Assembly (NCBI GenBank): GCA_033398695.1
Contig: CM065801.1
Span: forward strand, 107,935,170-107,999,169
Reading direction: 5' to 3'
Source of the DNA: Orobanche coerulescens
Lineage: Eukaryota; Streptophyta; Magnoliopsida; Lamiales; Orobanchaceae
Length of the DNA: 64,000 bases
The notes under the pieces were generated by a model. The model ran no database searches. It had not been told where the DNA came from and was given only the letters and a program-made list of their open reading frames with translations. Shown here in pieces: positions 10,166 to 21,700 of this stretch (within the stretch, counting starts at the first letter, position 1; every line of letters begins with the position of its first letter). The position numbers and the translations under genes are program-made.

Positions 10166-10970
10166 TGTTGTTGCCCAAAATATTTATCCGAAGATTAATA
10201 CTGCTGGAAGACGGACAACAAACAACAATTTGCGGGAGCACTTCCGAGAGAAGATAAATAATACAAGATTTGCCGGGTTTGTTAGGCCCGGGCTTGAATC
10301 CTCTCGCGAGATGTTATTAATACAAATATTCGTGGATACAAGTATTAATGTGAGAAATCTAGATACAATGAGTGTAAAAAGACTCTGTTAATCCGTCTCT
10401 TGAGCGAAGCTTGATGTTCTTCGTCCCTGCCGATCGTGTGCTTGTATGAGAGAGGCCGGGATAAGAAGTACCGGAAGATAGCCGTTGCCAAGAGTTGGAG
10501 ATAGCCAAGTGTTGTGGAATTCCGGCGAGTGCAGAGAGTGCTGAAATCGCGATATTGCTGGGGAGTTTTTGAGAGTCAGAATCTCGGTTTAATCTCAAGA
10601 ATTTCAGATCCTTGGACAAGTGCTGGGAGCCTTGTATATATAGTGGCAGCCGAGTCTTGTCCTCTGGCAGGCAATCGCCTTCCGGCCATTATAATAATGG
10701 GGCGATCGTCTACCGGCCAATATTATAATAGGGCGATCATACGGGATGTCGGGCTAAAGTCCAAGGTAGGTGCTGGCGCCAGCTGGGCGGTCTAATGAGG
10801 AGCCAGCACGCGTCCAGAGTCACTGTCACATGCGGCCTTACTGACAACTTTCGGCGGGCCTCGGGCCGGTGGAAAGATTCTCGCTGCCGTGGGTCAACGA
10901 TCCGTGATATGCGGATCTTGTCTCGGATCTTGCACGTGGTGTCTGTCCTGAGGCTTGGTCTTTGCCGACT
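10166..10970 (-). repeat. G1 5' LTR, truncated at the upstream end
   Basis: The LTR is complete at its primer-site end (TGTTGTTGCCC at 10166 on +). It breaks after CTTTGCCGACT at 10970, losing roughly 360 bp of U3. The sequence then switches to the opposite strand of the same LTR end (G3). Confidence 0.9.
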
Positions 10971-11010
10971 AGCAGTATTAATCTTCGGATAAATATTTTG
11001 GGCAACAACA
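10971..11010 (+). repeat. G3 5' LTR remnant
   Basis: The last 40 bp of the LTR (AGCAGTATTAATCTTCGG...GGGCAACAACA). It is the inverted copy of 10166-10205, so 10166-11010 is bounded by 40-bp inverted repeats with an outward-facing primer site on each side. Confidence 0.88.
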
Positions 11011-11105
11011 ATTGGCGCTAGAAGAAGGGGATCCAACCCTCACTGTTCTCGGGGCAGATACTTGAAGTGACACTCACTGCGCTTCAAAGAAATCTTTCAA
11101 AATTC
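11011..11105 (+). promoter_or_regulatory. G3 primer-binding site and leader
   Basis: ATTGGCGCTAGAAGAAGGGG at 11011-11030, then the leader with GTTCTCGGGG. The segment carrying ACCGTCTCGAAGAACAC in G4 and G5 is missing here, so the leader is shorter. Confidence 0.7.
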
Positions 11106-12439
11106 ATGTCTTCCGCCTCCACGTCGAAGAAAGCCGCTGACCAGCCGGCCAGACCCCCCGTTCCGTCCCAGTCCGAGCCGCAACCGATGGTGGAAGGCAT
11201 CCGACGCGGTCAGAGACGCTCGATCCCATCCCTGGACGGCGGCCCAAGCCTCTCGCTCGATCAGCTCCAAACCAAGAAACAGATCGACGATGTCATGGCC
11301 GTCCTACAGGAGCGACGGAGTGCTCTTGACACGCCTCCTGCTATCAGCCCCTCGGCCGCCCGTCGGAAGTCCAAGCGGAAGCTCAAGGCGTTACTGACCG
11401 AGCGATCGCCGGGAGGCTCTCGTCCGCAAGAAGAGGCGCTCGGCAGCCGGGGCACCTCTGTCTTCGATCGCACGGGTGACCCGACTCGCGATCGGGCGAT
11501 CCGCCCGGCTACGAGACGACGGAGTTTGAGTCCGTCACCGTGAGCTCGGCCTACCCGGCTCCTGAAGGCGGCCCACTGCTCGCTCCTCGCCAAATAGCCG
11601 AGGTCGGCAGCAGCGGAGTCCGGAGATCGGTACACGATCGCCTCGGCTCCCGCTCCCAAAGCCGATCAGCGAGCGGCCGAGCCACGGCGATTGCCGCATT
11701 ACAACGACAGCTCGACGACGTGAAAGCGCTCCTGGAATCCAGGGCAGGCGCCATGAAGACGATCGCCGAGCCAAGCGAGCCGCTCGCGATCGACATCGAG
11801 CTCGCCCCCGTGCAGCACAGGATCGCTCCCCCGCAAACACCCTTGTACGAGAGGCGATCGGACCCCCAGACGCACCTGAGGAAGTTCAACATCTACATGA
11901 CCGGGTGTGGGGCATCTGACGCGACCACGTGCCGAATGTTCCCTATGACGCTGGACGACCTCGCCCACCGGTGGTACACCTCATTGCCACCTCGGTCCAT
12001 TGGCTCCTTTAACGAGCTGGCGCACGTCTTCACGGAATACTTCGCCACCAGAGTCGTTCGGCCAGAAGGTCCCCTTCGCATGATGCAAATCAAGCAGAGA
12101 GAAGAAGAGTCCGACTCGGACTACATCGATCGGGTGGACGTGATCATCCTCAACGGCGAGCCCGTGAGCGATGAGACCGCCCTCTACGCGGTCCTAGGAG
12201 GATTTCACGGTTTTTCGCCTATGTTCAGGCATCTCACGAAGACCCAACCGACGACCTACGCAGCCTTCCGGGCTAGAGCCGTAGATTTCCTGGCCAGGCA
12301 AAGGCTTCTTCTTAGCCTAGGAGTAGAGCGATCGGCGCCCGAGCGACGACCTCCAGTCTCCCAGCCCGGTCGCTACTATCCAGCAGAGCCGGAGGACTCG
12401 CTCACCGCCTACAGTCCATCATTTAACATGAGGGACTAA
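11106..12439 (+). pseudogene. gag: G3 gag pseudogene, one frameshift
   Basis: Begins at the ATG at 11106 (MSSASTSKKAADQPARPP). The first frame is open to about 11505 (Arg/Ser/Pro-rich, with RTG-DPTRDRAIRP). It then shifts, and a second frame runs from about 11540 to the stop at 12439: SSAYPAP, RQIAEVGSSGVRRS, LDDVKALLESRAGAMKTIAE, ERRSDPQTHLRKFNIYMTGC, AHRWYTSLPPRSIGSFNEL, SDSDYIDRVD and RQRLLLSL. Unlike G4 and G7, which stop at LLSL, this frame goes on ~40 codons to FNMRD. The gag core (about 120 residues from SDPQTH) is intact. No zinc knuckle, protease or pol motif follows. Confidence 0.88.
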
Positions 12440-13108
12440 GGCTCGCGATCGCCTCCACCGCACATCATAAAGCCATGGTCCTGGCAGTCGATGGAACCGG
12501 CTGCTTCGGCCATGCAAGGTCCCTTTCGGCCGAGATCGCCCGCCCTTCGTTTAAATACGAGGCCGACGTAGTCTGAGGGCTCTCCAAAATTAATCAGTGG
12601 ACACGTGCCATTACCCCCGTCTCAACGTAAACCGTCGAGGTTCGTCATCTCCATGGCGGACCGAGGTGGAAGCAGAGCTAAACAAGCCGCGGGCGTGGAG
12701 TTGATTCATCCGATGCTGCCCCGCGCAAGGACTCCTCTAGACCGAGACCGCACGCCCTTCGTTTAAATACGAGGCGAGGCGCAGCCTAACAGAGGACCCT
12801 CATAATAAAGTGAGTCACGATACACTCAATGTCTTCGCGCACCAAGACACGGTCATGGAGTCGGTCTATCGAATTCCGCGACTGTGCACGATTACTCAAA
12901 CAAGCGAAACCATCAAGGTTCCAAGGGGGATCGGCCAATGTTGTTTTTTGCAGGTACAAGACCGAAAGATAGCTAGACAATCGAACATGATAGCCCAAGT
13001 CCGAATCCTAAGTCAGCTCAGCAAGATCGCCCGTCCTCATCTCACACGATCGCCAGCAAGAACCACCTTGCCCCATGTCTTCAACATAGGAGCAAGCTGG
13101 GGGGCAAT
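12440..13108 (+). other. G3 non-coding tail and polypurine tract
   Basis: 669 bp with no open frame of note. It has two CGTTTAAATACGAGG motifs (about 12549 and 12759) and ends with GGAGCAAGCTGGGGGGCAAT at 13089-13108, the polypurine tract. Confidence 0.7.
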
Positions 13109-14253
13109 TGTTGTGTCAAGAATTACACTCTCCGACCGGTGATCGCCTCGGAGATCGGGCGACCTAGCCACTGCCGAGCAGCCAAGGCAGAACTGCCGAC
13201 CAGCGACCAGGCGGCCGAGCCTTTACCCAGCGAACAAGCTAAATCGGCCAACCGAAGGTCCCAGGACAAGTCCTGGTGCCGAGCGATCGACATCAAATAC
13301 GATCGTCTCTCGGTACTCGGAAACCGACTCCTGGCGACCGAAAAGCGGACGGCCATCCCTCGGCACTTGCCGACCGACCCTTGGTGCCCCACCAATGCCG
13401 ACCCTCGGCAGCTGGCCGATGGCGACCTCTGATGACCAGCTAGAGACGACCGCCTCATGTCGATCAGGGCCGATGGCCATCCAGTCGGCAAAGGCCGAGC
13501 CTCAAGACTGGCACCACGTGCAAGAGCTGAGACAAGATCCACGAATCTCGGATCATTGACCACAGCCTGTCAGCATCCGTCCACCAGCCGACAGGCCCGC
13601 CGAAAGTTGTCAGTAAGGCCGCATGTGACTGACTCCGGACGCGTGCTGGCTCTTCATTGGACCGCCAGTGGCGGCCATCAGTAGCTGACTTTAGGCAGAT
13701 CGCCTCTTCCTTGGACTTTAGCCCGACGGCCGGGTGATCGCCCCATTATAATATTGGCCGTGACGATCGCCCCATTATTATAATGGCGGAAGGCGATCGC
13801 CCTTGAGAAGACAAGACCATTTGCCACTATATATACAAGGCACCCTGCACTCGGCCAAGGGTCTGCATTATCGCGATTTCAGTATACATTACAGAAGCAA
13901 AACACCCAGCACTTGGCTATCTCTAACTCTTGGCAATAGCTATCATTCGGTCCTTCTTCTCCCAGCCTCTCTCATCCAGCAGACGATCGGCAGGGACGAA
14001 GAACACCGAGCTTCGCTCAAGAGCCGGATTAACAGAGTCTTTTTACACTCATTGTATCTAGATTTCTCACATTAATACTTGTATCCACGAATATTTGTAT
14101 TAATAACATCTCGCGAGAGCATTCAAGCCCGGGCCTAACAAACCCGGCAAATCTTGTATTATTTATCTTCTCTCGGAAGTGCTCCCGCAATTGTTGTTTG
14201 TTGTCCGTCTTCCAGCAGTATTAATCTTCGGATAAATATTTTGGGCAACAACA
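13109..14253 (+). repeat. G3 3' LTR
   Basis: 1,145 bp, TGTTGTGTCAAG...GGGCAACAACA. It contains the usual U3 motif pair and TATA box. Confidence 0.92.
13735..13836 (+). promoter_or_regulatory. Family G LTR promoter (shown in G3)
   Basis: TATATATA at 13828-13835 is preceded by two direct copies of GATCGCCCCATTATAAT-type sequence, the first starting near 13737 and the second near 13764. Both copies and the TATA box recur in G2, G4, G5, G6 and G7, so they look like functional U3 elements. Which factor would bind is unknown. Confidence 0.5.
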
Positions 14254-14640
14254 TGGCGACAACATCTTTTATTATTTAGAAATTCATCGTGTTGGGAGTA
14301 TGTATTCATCTTCTGCGTGTCTCGTTCATCGATTCCTTAGCCTGAAAAACATAAATGACGAGGTGTGAGTACGCGAGCATACTCGGTGAGCTTAAACCCT
14401 TATAAATCGTCAAAATCATGTTGTGTAATGCACATAAAACATTCTTATCTGTGTGAGACTCGTCTCGTATTTCTTTCAATCTTTTGACCCCTCGCGGGTC
14501 GTCATGTTACACGACACAACGATGACCGTAACATATTAAAACAGTATAACCTCACTTCGTTTGCTGAAATCTTGAAATATCTTCCTTTGAATTTGGCTCG
14601 GTTGTCCTTCTTGGATCCCGGATACGCTTCTCCTAGCACT

Positions 14641-14847
14641 TTAAAATACTTTTTCATATTTCCGGTCATAAATTCTTGATGTAAAATCTGAAATCTCTTT
14701 GAGGACTTTTATCAAACACCTTTGAAAAACTATGAGATTTGAGCTTCCTGTTTGATCGGGCTTTTTGTAGCTTTTATAATTTTTGGAAGTGAAATATGTT
14801 ATGGGCGTCCTACAGTAGAGGTTCACAGCTTCAAAATGGTATATCAT
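14641..14847 (-). other. Decayed copy of a short ORF in the T LTR
   Basis: This holds a 68-codon version of the 103-codon frame that recurs in sense orientation in most T LTRs (for example 31534-31845, 55377-55688, 62093-62404). It lies just downstream of the LTR TATA box. Probably fortuitous; listed because the frame survives in at least six units. Confidence 0.25.
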
Positions 14848-15479
14848 TTGTTGGTAAATACGTATATATACATATATTTATAGGAGTCCAAATTTGGCTG
14901 AAAATTAACCTTACTCGGACAGCTGGAGGCCTTATCCGGACAGCTGGCCGAGAAGGTTCTGTCGGTCGTGACCGACCTTATCCGGACACCGGATGACCTT
15001 ATCCTGGACACTGCCCTCAAGCTTCGGTCGTGACCGACCTTATCCAGACAGCCTTATCCGGACAGCGCTGAGAAACTTCTGTCGGCCGTGACCGGCAGCT
15101 GTCGGTAGGCGTGTCCGGCGGTGACCGGCATATGTCCGTCAAATTGGCTTGGCCGGTTCGATCCCTTCCCGGTGTCCAAATTCGATTTTCCGACCTGTTC
15201 CGGACTCGTCGGAGTTAAATCTTCGATATGCTCGGAACGGATTTTCGATAATAATAATAAAATTATTTAATATTATTTTTGCAATATAAGTGTTTTGTAA
15301 TGCAATTTTATCGTATCAAAATCATCGGAACTTTTCGAAATCACTTTCATAAATTCTAAAAATGATCCTTATAATTTATTCTGAAATCTTTTCCTTCTAA
15401 GTCCTTCATTTTATGCTAGGAACGTATCGGTCCAAGTATCGGACAACCTGTAAATATTAAAAAATCAAAATTCATGATC

Positions 15480-15484
15480 GTTAG
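15480..15484. repeat. Left TSD of G4 (GTTAG)
   Basis: GTTAG precedes the G4 5' LTR and recurs at 30239-30243. The T LTR reads continuously across the two flanks (CATGATCGTTAG then CAAAATAAATAG). Confidence 0.92.
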
Positions 15485-15695
15485 TGTTGTGTCGAGAATT
15501 ACACTCTCCGACCGGCGATCGCCTCGGAGATCGGGCGACCTAGCCACTGCCGAGCAGCCGAGGCAGAACTGCCGACCAGCGACCAAGTGACCTAGCCTTA
15601 GCCCAGCAGACAAGACAAATCGGCCAACCGAAGCTCCCAGGACAAGTCCCGGTGCTGAGCGATCGACATCAAATACGATTGTCTCTCGGTACTTG
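15485..15695 (+). repeat. G4 5' LTR, left part
   Basis: First 211 bp of the LTR (TGTTGTGTCGAG...), ending in ACTTG, the target duplicated by K1. Confidence 0.92.
15691..15695. repeat. Left TSD of K1 (ACTTG)
   Basis: ACTTG is repeated at 25865-25869. The G4 LTR is continuous when K1 and one copy are removed. Confidence 0.92.
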
Positions 15696-16180
15696 TGTAA
15701 CGCCCCGACTTTCTAGGGTAAATATTGGTGAAAATAAATAAAAGGTAAATTTTGAGAAGAATAATTTTCTTGAGAATATAAAAATTCTCGTCTACAAAGT
15801 CGAGTCGCTACAATGACATAAAAAATAAATACCTTTAAATAAGGTGAAATTACATCATAAATGCGAGGTAAAAATTTGCGGCGGAAGAATAATTCATAAT
15901 TTGTAAATTTCTGATCAACGTTTCCCCAAATAAGTTTTCAAACATTTGACAAAAAGAAACATCATATAATAATTTCATCTTTCATATGCCCTCTCGGCTC
16001 GCTCCTTCGTCCATCCGGCTCGGTTCAACCTGCATGTTCAATAAAGGTGGGGGTGAGCTTCCTTCAGCTCGTGGAAATCACACTGATCACAGTAATATAC
16101 AATCTCATGGAAAGCATAACATGAATAATCTATCACATTTTTCCTCAACGTAATTGCATACTCACAATATTACGTATAGC

Positions 16181-16405
16181 ATGAATCGATCACGCATACA
16201 CGAATATTGAGGTTGCGCAGGTGCCCCCGCAACAACATCAAACATAAACACAATACCACATAACATGAATCGAGCACGCATGTGAATATTGAGGTTGCGC
16301 AGGTGTCCCCGCAACAACATAAAACATAAACACAATACCACATAACATGAATCGAGCACGCATGTGAATATTGAGGTTGAGAAGTTGTCACCGCAACAAC
16401 ATATA
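16181..16405. repeat. Tandem repeat of ~83 bp in the K1 3' LTR
   Basis: Three copies of a unit beginning ATGAATCGA and containing TTGAGGTTGCGCAGGTG. The 5' LTR has two copies (from about 23344). The one-copy difference explains the 83-bp length gap between the LTRs. Confidence 0.85.
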
Positions 16406-18096
16406 TCTTAAGATAGCCTCTTACACGAAAACAGGTTAGCCTGAATTACAACGTGCATATAAATTTTAAACATGAATAGAAGATCACATACACAGTCCAA
16501 TTAAAGCAATTAAAGTGATAGTAAAAATTCCCACCTGAATAAATGATGATGATGATGTCTGACTGAAATGAATGTGCTCGACTCACAGTCCTAAGCCCGT
16601 AAATCCTTGACAAAGTCTACGTATAATAATAATAATAATAATTAAGATCCTTACAATTTATTATTTATACATTAATAAATGAAAAGATACGAATATCACT
16701 ATATAATAACTTAAAATAAATTATAATTGTTCATTAATATTAACCGAAGAGTTAACGTTATTAATGACTGAAATTAAAATACTTATGCATAATTTCAGAT
16801 TAATTATTAATATTAATTAAAAATCAACATTTTAATATTTGGGTCAAAATTGGACTGAATTGAAGGTTTTAAAATTGACTGGGGTCAAATTGGATTAATT
16901 ATACTGGCTGGGGGCTAAATTGAACACTTCTGAAAATTGGGAGGACTAAATTGAAAAGTCCTAAAAATTCGCGGGTATATAAACCCTGAAATCTAACCCT
17001 AGCCCACCCAACCCATTTTCTTTCCCCCGTTCTGCTCCCGTCGGTACAAAATTGGCAGAGAAACGATTCTCTCCTCATCTCCAAGTCCAGTTCGGCCGAT
17101 AAGAAAAATCACTTCCTCCTTCATCGGCCGGAAACAAAAATAAATCACACACACACAGTAAATCGAGCGCATACACACAGTAATCATACACAAACACACG
17201 AATGGCCGGATACAAATCACTAAATGCCTGGCAAAGCAGCGGCGATGGTCCAGGTTGGAAAACATGGCGAGCGGCGGAAACATCCCCTCCTTCGGGTCGG
17301 GTCTCGACGGGAAATAGACAAGCCCCTTCAACGACCAGGGTTCCCGATTCGCCATTCGGGTCGGCCTCACACCTTATGGGTCGTGTCACTGAGTGAAGGG
17401 TAGGGGTATCAGTCTTCCTGAGGTTGATTTCGGCCATGGTTCGCGGCTGATGGTTGAGTGAATCCGGGTCAGCGGGTGATGGATTTGAGTTCGGGCCGAA
17501 CTTGGATAAAAAGGTAAGTTAGATCCGGGTTTGATTCGGGATGGAAGGGGTGTCGGGTTGTAAAATTTCGGACTGATTCGGGTTTGAGAAAGTCGAAGTG
17601 TTGGAAGAAAAATCTGAGTTGCGAAGTTCTGGGTTCGGGCTCGGCCCGGATTTATTCTGATTTGTGATTTCTGTATCTTTGGTTTGATTGATAATTTGAT
17701 AATGTATATTTGATATAGAACTTGGTGTGGTTTGCAGATGAATTCTGAACCAACAAAAGATGATAAAACACAAGATATGGAGAAGCTGAGTTTTTTTTAC
17801 CTCGAAGACTGAATGGAAATCGGTTGATGCGCGACTGGAAATCGATCGGACGACGAGTTGGATTGGATAAAATTTCAGATGCGATGCTACTGGGATGTTT
17901 GGTCGTACGATGAACCCGATCAGATCCGCTCGCGTGCTCCCGTGTTACTTTTCTTCCTTGGCGAAGAACTTCGCGTAAATTTGTGTATTGTATTTTACGT
18001 GTATATTTTTTTTTGTGTGTTTGCCGATGAACGGCGCTGGGAAAAGAAAGGTGTATTCTGTGGTTGTATCGTATTTGTACAAAAGAAAGGTCAGTA

Positions 18097-18128
18097 TATT
18101 TATACCCTAGGTTTAGGGTTAGGGTTAA
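18097..18128 (-). promoter_or_regulatory. Probable K1 LTR TATA box with telo-box upstream
   Basis: On the minus strand AACCCTAACCCTAAACC is followed at once by TAGGGTATAAATATA; TATAAATA is 18104-18097. The 5' LTR has the same arrangement at 25179-25210. AAACCCTAA-type telo-boxes are known plant promoter elements. Assigned by motif and position only. Confidence 0.45.
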
Positions 18129-18780
18129 TTATGGGCTTAATTAATTTTCTGGGCTTAGTAATATTATTATGGGTCAGCACAATGTGTATTTGGGCCAATG
18201 ATAATAATAATAATAATAATGCTAATAATAATAATTATTATTATTATAAAATTAATAATATCAATAGTAATAATTAATAATATCGATACTAATAATAATA
18301 TCGAAAGTAATATAAATGATGATATAGAAATAATGAAGATAAAAATATTAATACAATTAATATTAATATTGTTCCTATTATAAATATTATAATAATAATA
18401 ATACCTTTAATTATCATAAAAATGACTAATATTAAATGTTCTGAAATTAACTTGAGAAATTGACTCAGGTTTAGAACATAAGATATATCATGAAAATATC
18501 TGATCTTATTAAATGATATTACGTGAAGTTGACTTGTACGTGTAATGAAAGTAATTGTACAACAATTACTCACTCGGTAATGAAATGAGATTAAATGAAA
18601 TAAAATGCATTATTAACATTATTAATGACTACTAGAATGTAACTGACAAAAATGACTCGGGCTAGGACTTGTGATACGTCGAAATAAATATCCATGATCC
18701 TTTAAATTGAATTAAATAACATGAAATGCATTATAATATTATTATAAAATAATAATATTGCATTATAAAAATGACGGGTA

Positions 18781-21700
18781 TTACATCCTACCCTTTTTAG
18801 AAAAATTTTCATCCTCGAAAATAAATAATATACCTCGATTGAAGAAATTCGGATAACGAGCTTGAAGTTCCTCTTCACGCTCCCAAGTGGCTTCGTCCTT
18901 GCTGTGGTTACGCCATTGGACCTTGACAAACACCTTCTCTTTGTTTCTCAACTGTCGGACTGATCGGTCAAGAATGAGTTCTGGTTGTTCTTCATAAGTA
19001 AGATCTTTGTTCATCTCCACGACGGTATAGTTGATGACATGGTTGGGATCGTGCACATACTTTCTCAACAATGATATGTGGAAAACGTTGTGCACAGCCG
19101 AAAGTTCAGGGGGTAAAGCCAAACGGTAAGCCAACTCTCCAATCCGCTCGAGGATTTCGAACGGTCCAATATAACTTGGTCTCAACTTGCTCCTCGGACC
19201 AAAACGAACAATTCCCTTGGTAGGAGATACCTTCAGGAATACTTTGTCGCCAACACAGAATTCAAAATCTTTCCTACGCTTGTCGGCGTAAGACTTCTGA
19301 CGGTCCTGGGCTATCTTGATCGTCTCACGAATCTTATCCACCATGCCAACTGTTTGCTCGATCATCTCGGGACCCAAAATCCTCCTTTCTCCTACCTCAT
19401 CCCAATACAGTGGTGATCGACACTTGCTACCATATAAGGCTTCATACGGTGCCATACCGATGGTCGACTGATAACTGTTGTTGTAAGCAAATTCAACCAA
19501 AGGCAACAGTCGTTCCCAATTATTTCCCATATCTAGCACACATGCTCGCAACATATCCTCAAGGATCTGGATGGTCCTCTCGGACTGACCATCAGTTTGT
19601 GGATGATAAGCCATACTAAAATTCAACTGTGTTCCCAAAGCTTCTTGCAAACTCTCCCAAAAACGTGATGTGAAACGAGTATCCCTATCGGATACTATAG
19701 AGACTGGCACTCCATGAAACTTAATAATCTCCCTGATATACAGTTGAGCATACTGATCCATTCGAAAGTTCATCTTAACTGGGATAAAATGAGCTGATTT
19801 TGTGAGTCGGTCGACAACAACCCAAATAGCATGGTTTCCTCTTTCCGTTCGAGGCAAACCTACCACAAAGTCCATCGTAATGTGCTCCCATTTCCATTCT
19901 GGGATATGAAGTGACTTAAGTAATCCAAACGACGTTGGTGTTCTGTCTTCACTTGTTGACAAACTATACACATTCTGACAAAGTCTGCCACATCTCTTTT
20001 CAAACCTTCCCACCAAAATGTCCCCTTAAGATCTTGATACATCTTTGTACTCCCAGGGTGTGCCGTATATGGAGTACTATGTGCCTCCTTCAATATTGAT
20101 TCTCTCAACTTAACAACATTGGGCACACAAATTCTCCCTTCATAATACATCGTGCCATCATCGGACACGCTAAATCCCTTATCCTCGCCTGAAAGAGTAT
20201 GTTCTTTCATCTTGACCAAGAAGTCGTCCTGTCCTTGACCTTCTTTGATTTGTTCTCTCAAGGTTGGTTGTACCACCAAACTAGCCAATAATGACTCAAC
20301 TGGACTCAATGGTGTAGCCATCTCAAGATTCATCCTTGCAAATTCCTTGACCGAGCTTTTCTCCTTGGTCAACAAACAAGTTTGGTCTCCTCTTGCCTTA
20401 CGGCTTAGTGCATCAGCAACTACGTTTGCTTTACCAGGGTGGTAATGAATTGTACAATCGTAGTCTTTGACCAACTCAAGCCATCTGCGCTGCCTCATAT
20501 TCAATTCCTTCTGTGTGAAAATATATTTCAGACTTTTGTGGTCTATATAGATTTCACACTTACCTCCATATAGGTAATGCCTCCAAATCTTCAAGGCATG
20601 AACTACCGCTACTAATTCCAAATCATGAGTAGGATAGTTCAGCTAGTGTGGTTTCAACTGTCTCGACGCATAGGCAACTACCTTGCCCTCTTGCATTAAT
20701 ACACATCCCAAACCTTGTTTGGATGCATCACTGTAGATGACAAATTCTTTCGTCGGATCGGGAATCGTCAATACTGGTGCAGCAGTTAATCTTTGCTTAA
20801 GTTCTTGGAAACTCCTTTCGCATTTCTCATTCCATAAGAAAGCTTCTCCCTTTCGAGTCAATCTAGTCATAGGTGCAGCAATCTTCGAAAATCCCTCGAT
20901 AAATATCCGATAATAACCAGCTAATCTCAAGTAGCATCGAACTTCATTCACATTACTCGGTACTTTCCAATCATTGACTGCCTCAACTTTAATCGGGTCA
21001 ACCTTAATTCCTTTAGAAGTGACCACATGTCCCAAAAATGCAACTCGGTTAAGTCAGAATTCACACTTGTTGAATTTCGCATATAACTTCTCCTTGCGTA
21101 GTATTCCCAATACTGTTCTAAGATGCTGCTCATGATCAACCTTGGTCTTTGAACATACAAGTATGTCATCTATGAACACAATGACAAACTTATCCAAATA
21201 AGGTTGAAATACACAGTTCATGAGGTCCATGAATACCGCTGACGCATTAGTCAAACCAAATGGCATCACTATAAATTCATAGTGTCCATAACGAGTTCGA
21301 AATGCGGTCTTCGGGATACATCACTCTTAATCCTCAGCAGGTGATATCTGGATCTCAAATCTATCTTCGAAAATACTCCCTATCCTCCAAGTTGATCGAA
21401 TAGGTCCTCTATTCTAGGAAGTGGATATTTATTCTTTATCGTGAGTCGATTAAGTTCACGATAGTCAATGCACATCCTCAAACTTCCGTCCTTTTTCTTC
21501 ACGAAGAGCACTGGCGCACCCCATGGAGAAACACTCGGTCGGATAAATCCAGAGTCGAGTAGTTCCTGGAGTTGTACCTTCAGCTCCTGCAATTCCTTAG
21601 GTGTCATCTTATAGGGAGCCTTTGATATTGGTGCCGCTCCTGGCACTAGATCAATCGAGAACTCAACTTGACGATTCGGTGGAACTCCGGGAAAGTCTTC

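Larger units (their letters stand above)
3259..10970 (-). mobile_element. G1: truncated family G element, interrupted by G2
   Basis: In minus-strand order it has a 5' LTR (10970-10166), primer site and leader, gag (broken by G2), a non-coding tail, polypurine tract and a 3' LTR remnant (3377-3259). Both outer LTRs are cut: the left one at the copia LTR junction and the right one at a head-to-head junction with G3. There is no protease, RT, RNase H or integrase sequence. Without G2 it spans about 3.1 kb. Confidence 0.8.
10971..14253 (+). mobile_element. G3: family G element with nearly all of its 5' LTR lost
   Basis: Plus-strand copy: 40-bp 5' LTR remnant (10971-11010), primer site at 11011, gag, tail, polypurine tract at 13089-13108 and a 1,145-bp 3' LTR (13109-14253). 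It is joined head-to-head with G1 on the left. On the right it abuts a family T LTR at GGCGACAAC, with no recoverable left TSD. Confidence 0.88.
15696..18785 (-). repeat. K1 3' LTR
   Basis: 3,090 bp. It is 83 bp longer than its partner because it carries three rather than two copies of an ~83-bp tandem repeat (copies start at 16181, 16265 and 16347). It contains AAT-type microsatellites near 16620 and 18200-18260 and CA repeats near 17148. Several long chance ORFs occur on both strands; none resembles a retroelement protein. Confidence 0.92.

Noticed and set aside
3259..14253. Very frequent GCGATCGC/GGCGATCGCC palindromes, like the HIP1 repeat of cyanobacteria.
   Set aside because: They are confined to family G LTRs and tails, which have plant LTR retrotransposon structure and TSDs. 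No bacterial gene is present.
16181..16405. Short regularly spaced repeats resembling a CRISPR array.
   Set aside because: The ~83-bp copies are contiguous tandem repeats without unique spacers, in a plant LTR.
16976..16983. TATATAAA followed by ACCCTAGC-like leader on the + strand, as a host gene promoter.
   Set aside because: It lies inside both K1 LTRs on the antisense strand and no coding frame of a known protein follows. TATATA is self-complementary, so strand cannot be inferred.
17075..17437. Minus-strand ORF (MAEINLRKTD) found in both K1 LTRs.
   Set aside because: Both copies are one sequence duplicated by reverse transcription, so conservation is not independent. No recognised domain.
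18105..18128. Telomere-like TTTAGGGTTAGGG stretch.
   Set aside because: Only two to three units, present identically in both K1 LTRs beside a TATA box. It is a telo-box, not a telomere or interstitial telomere array.
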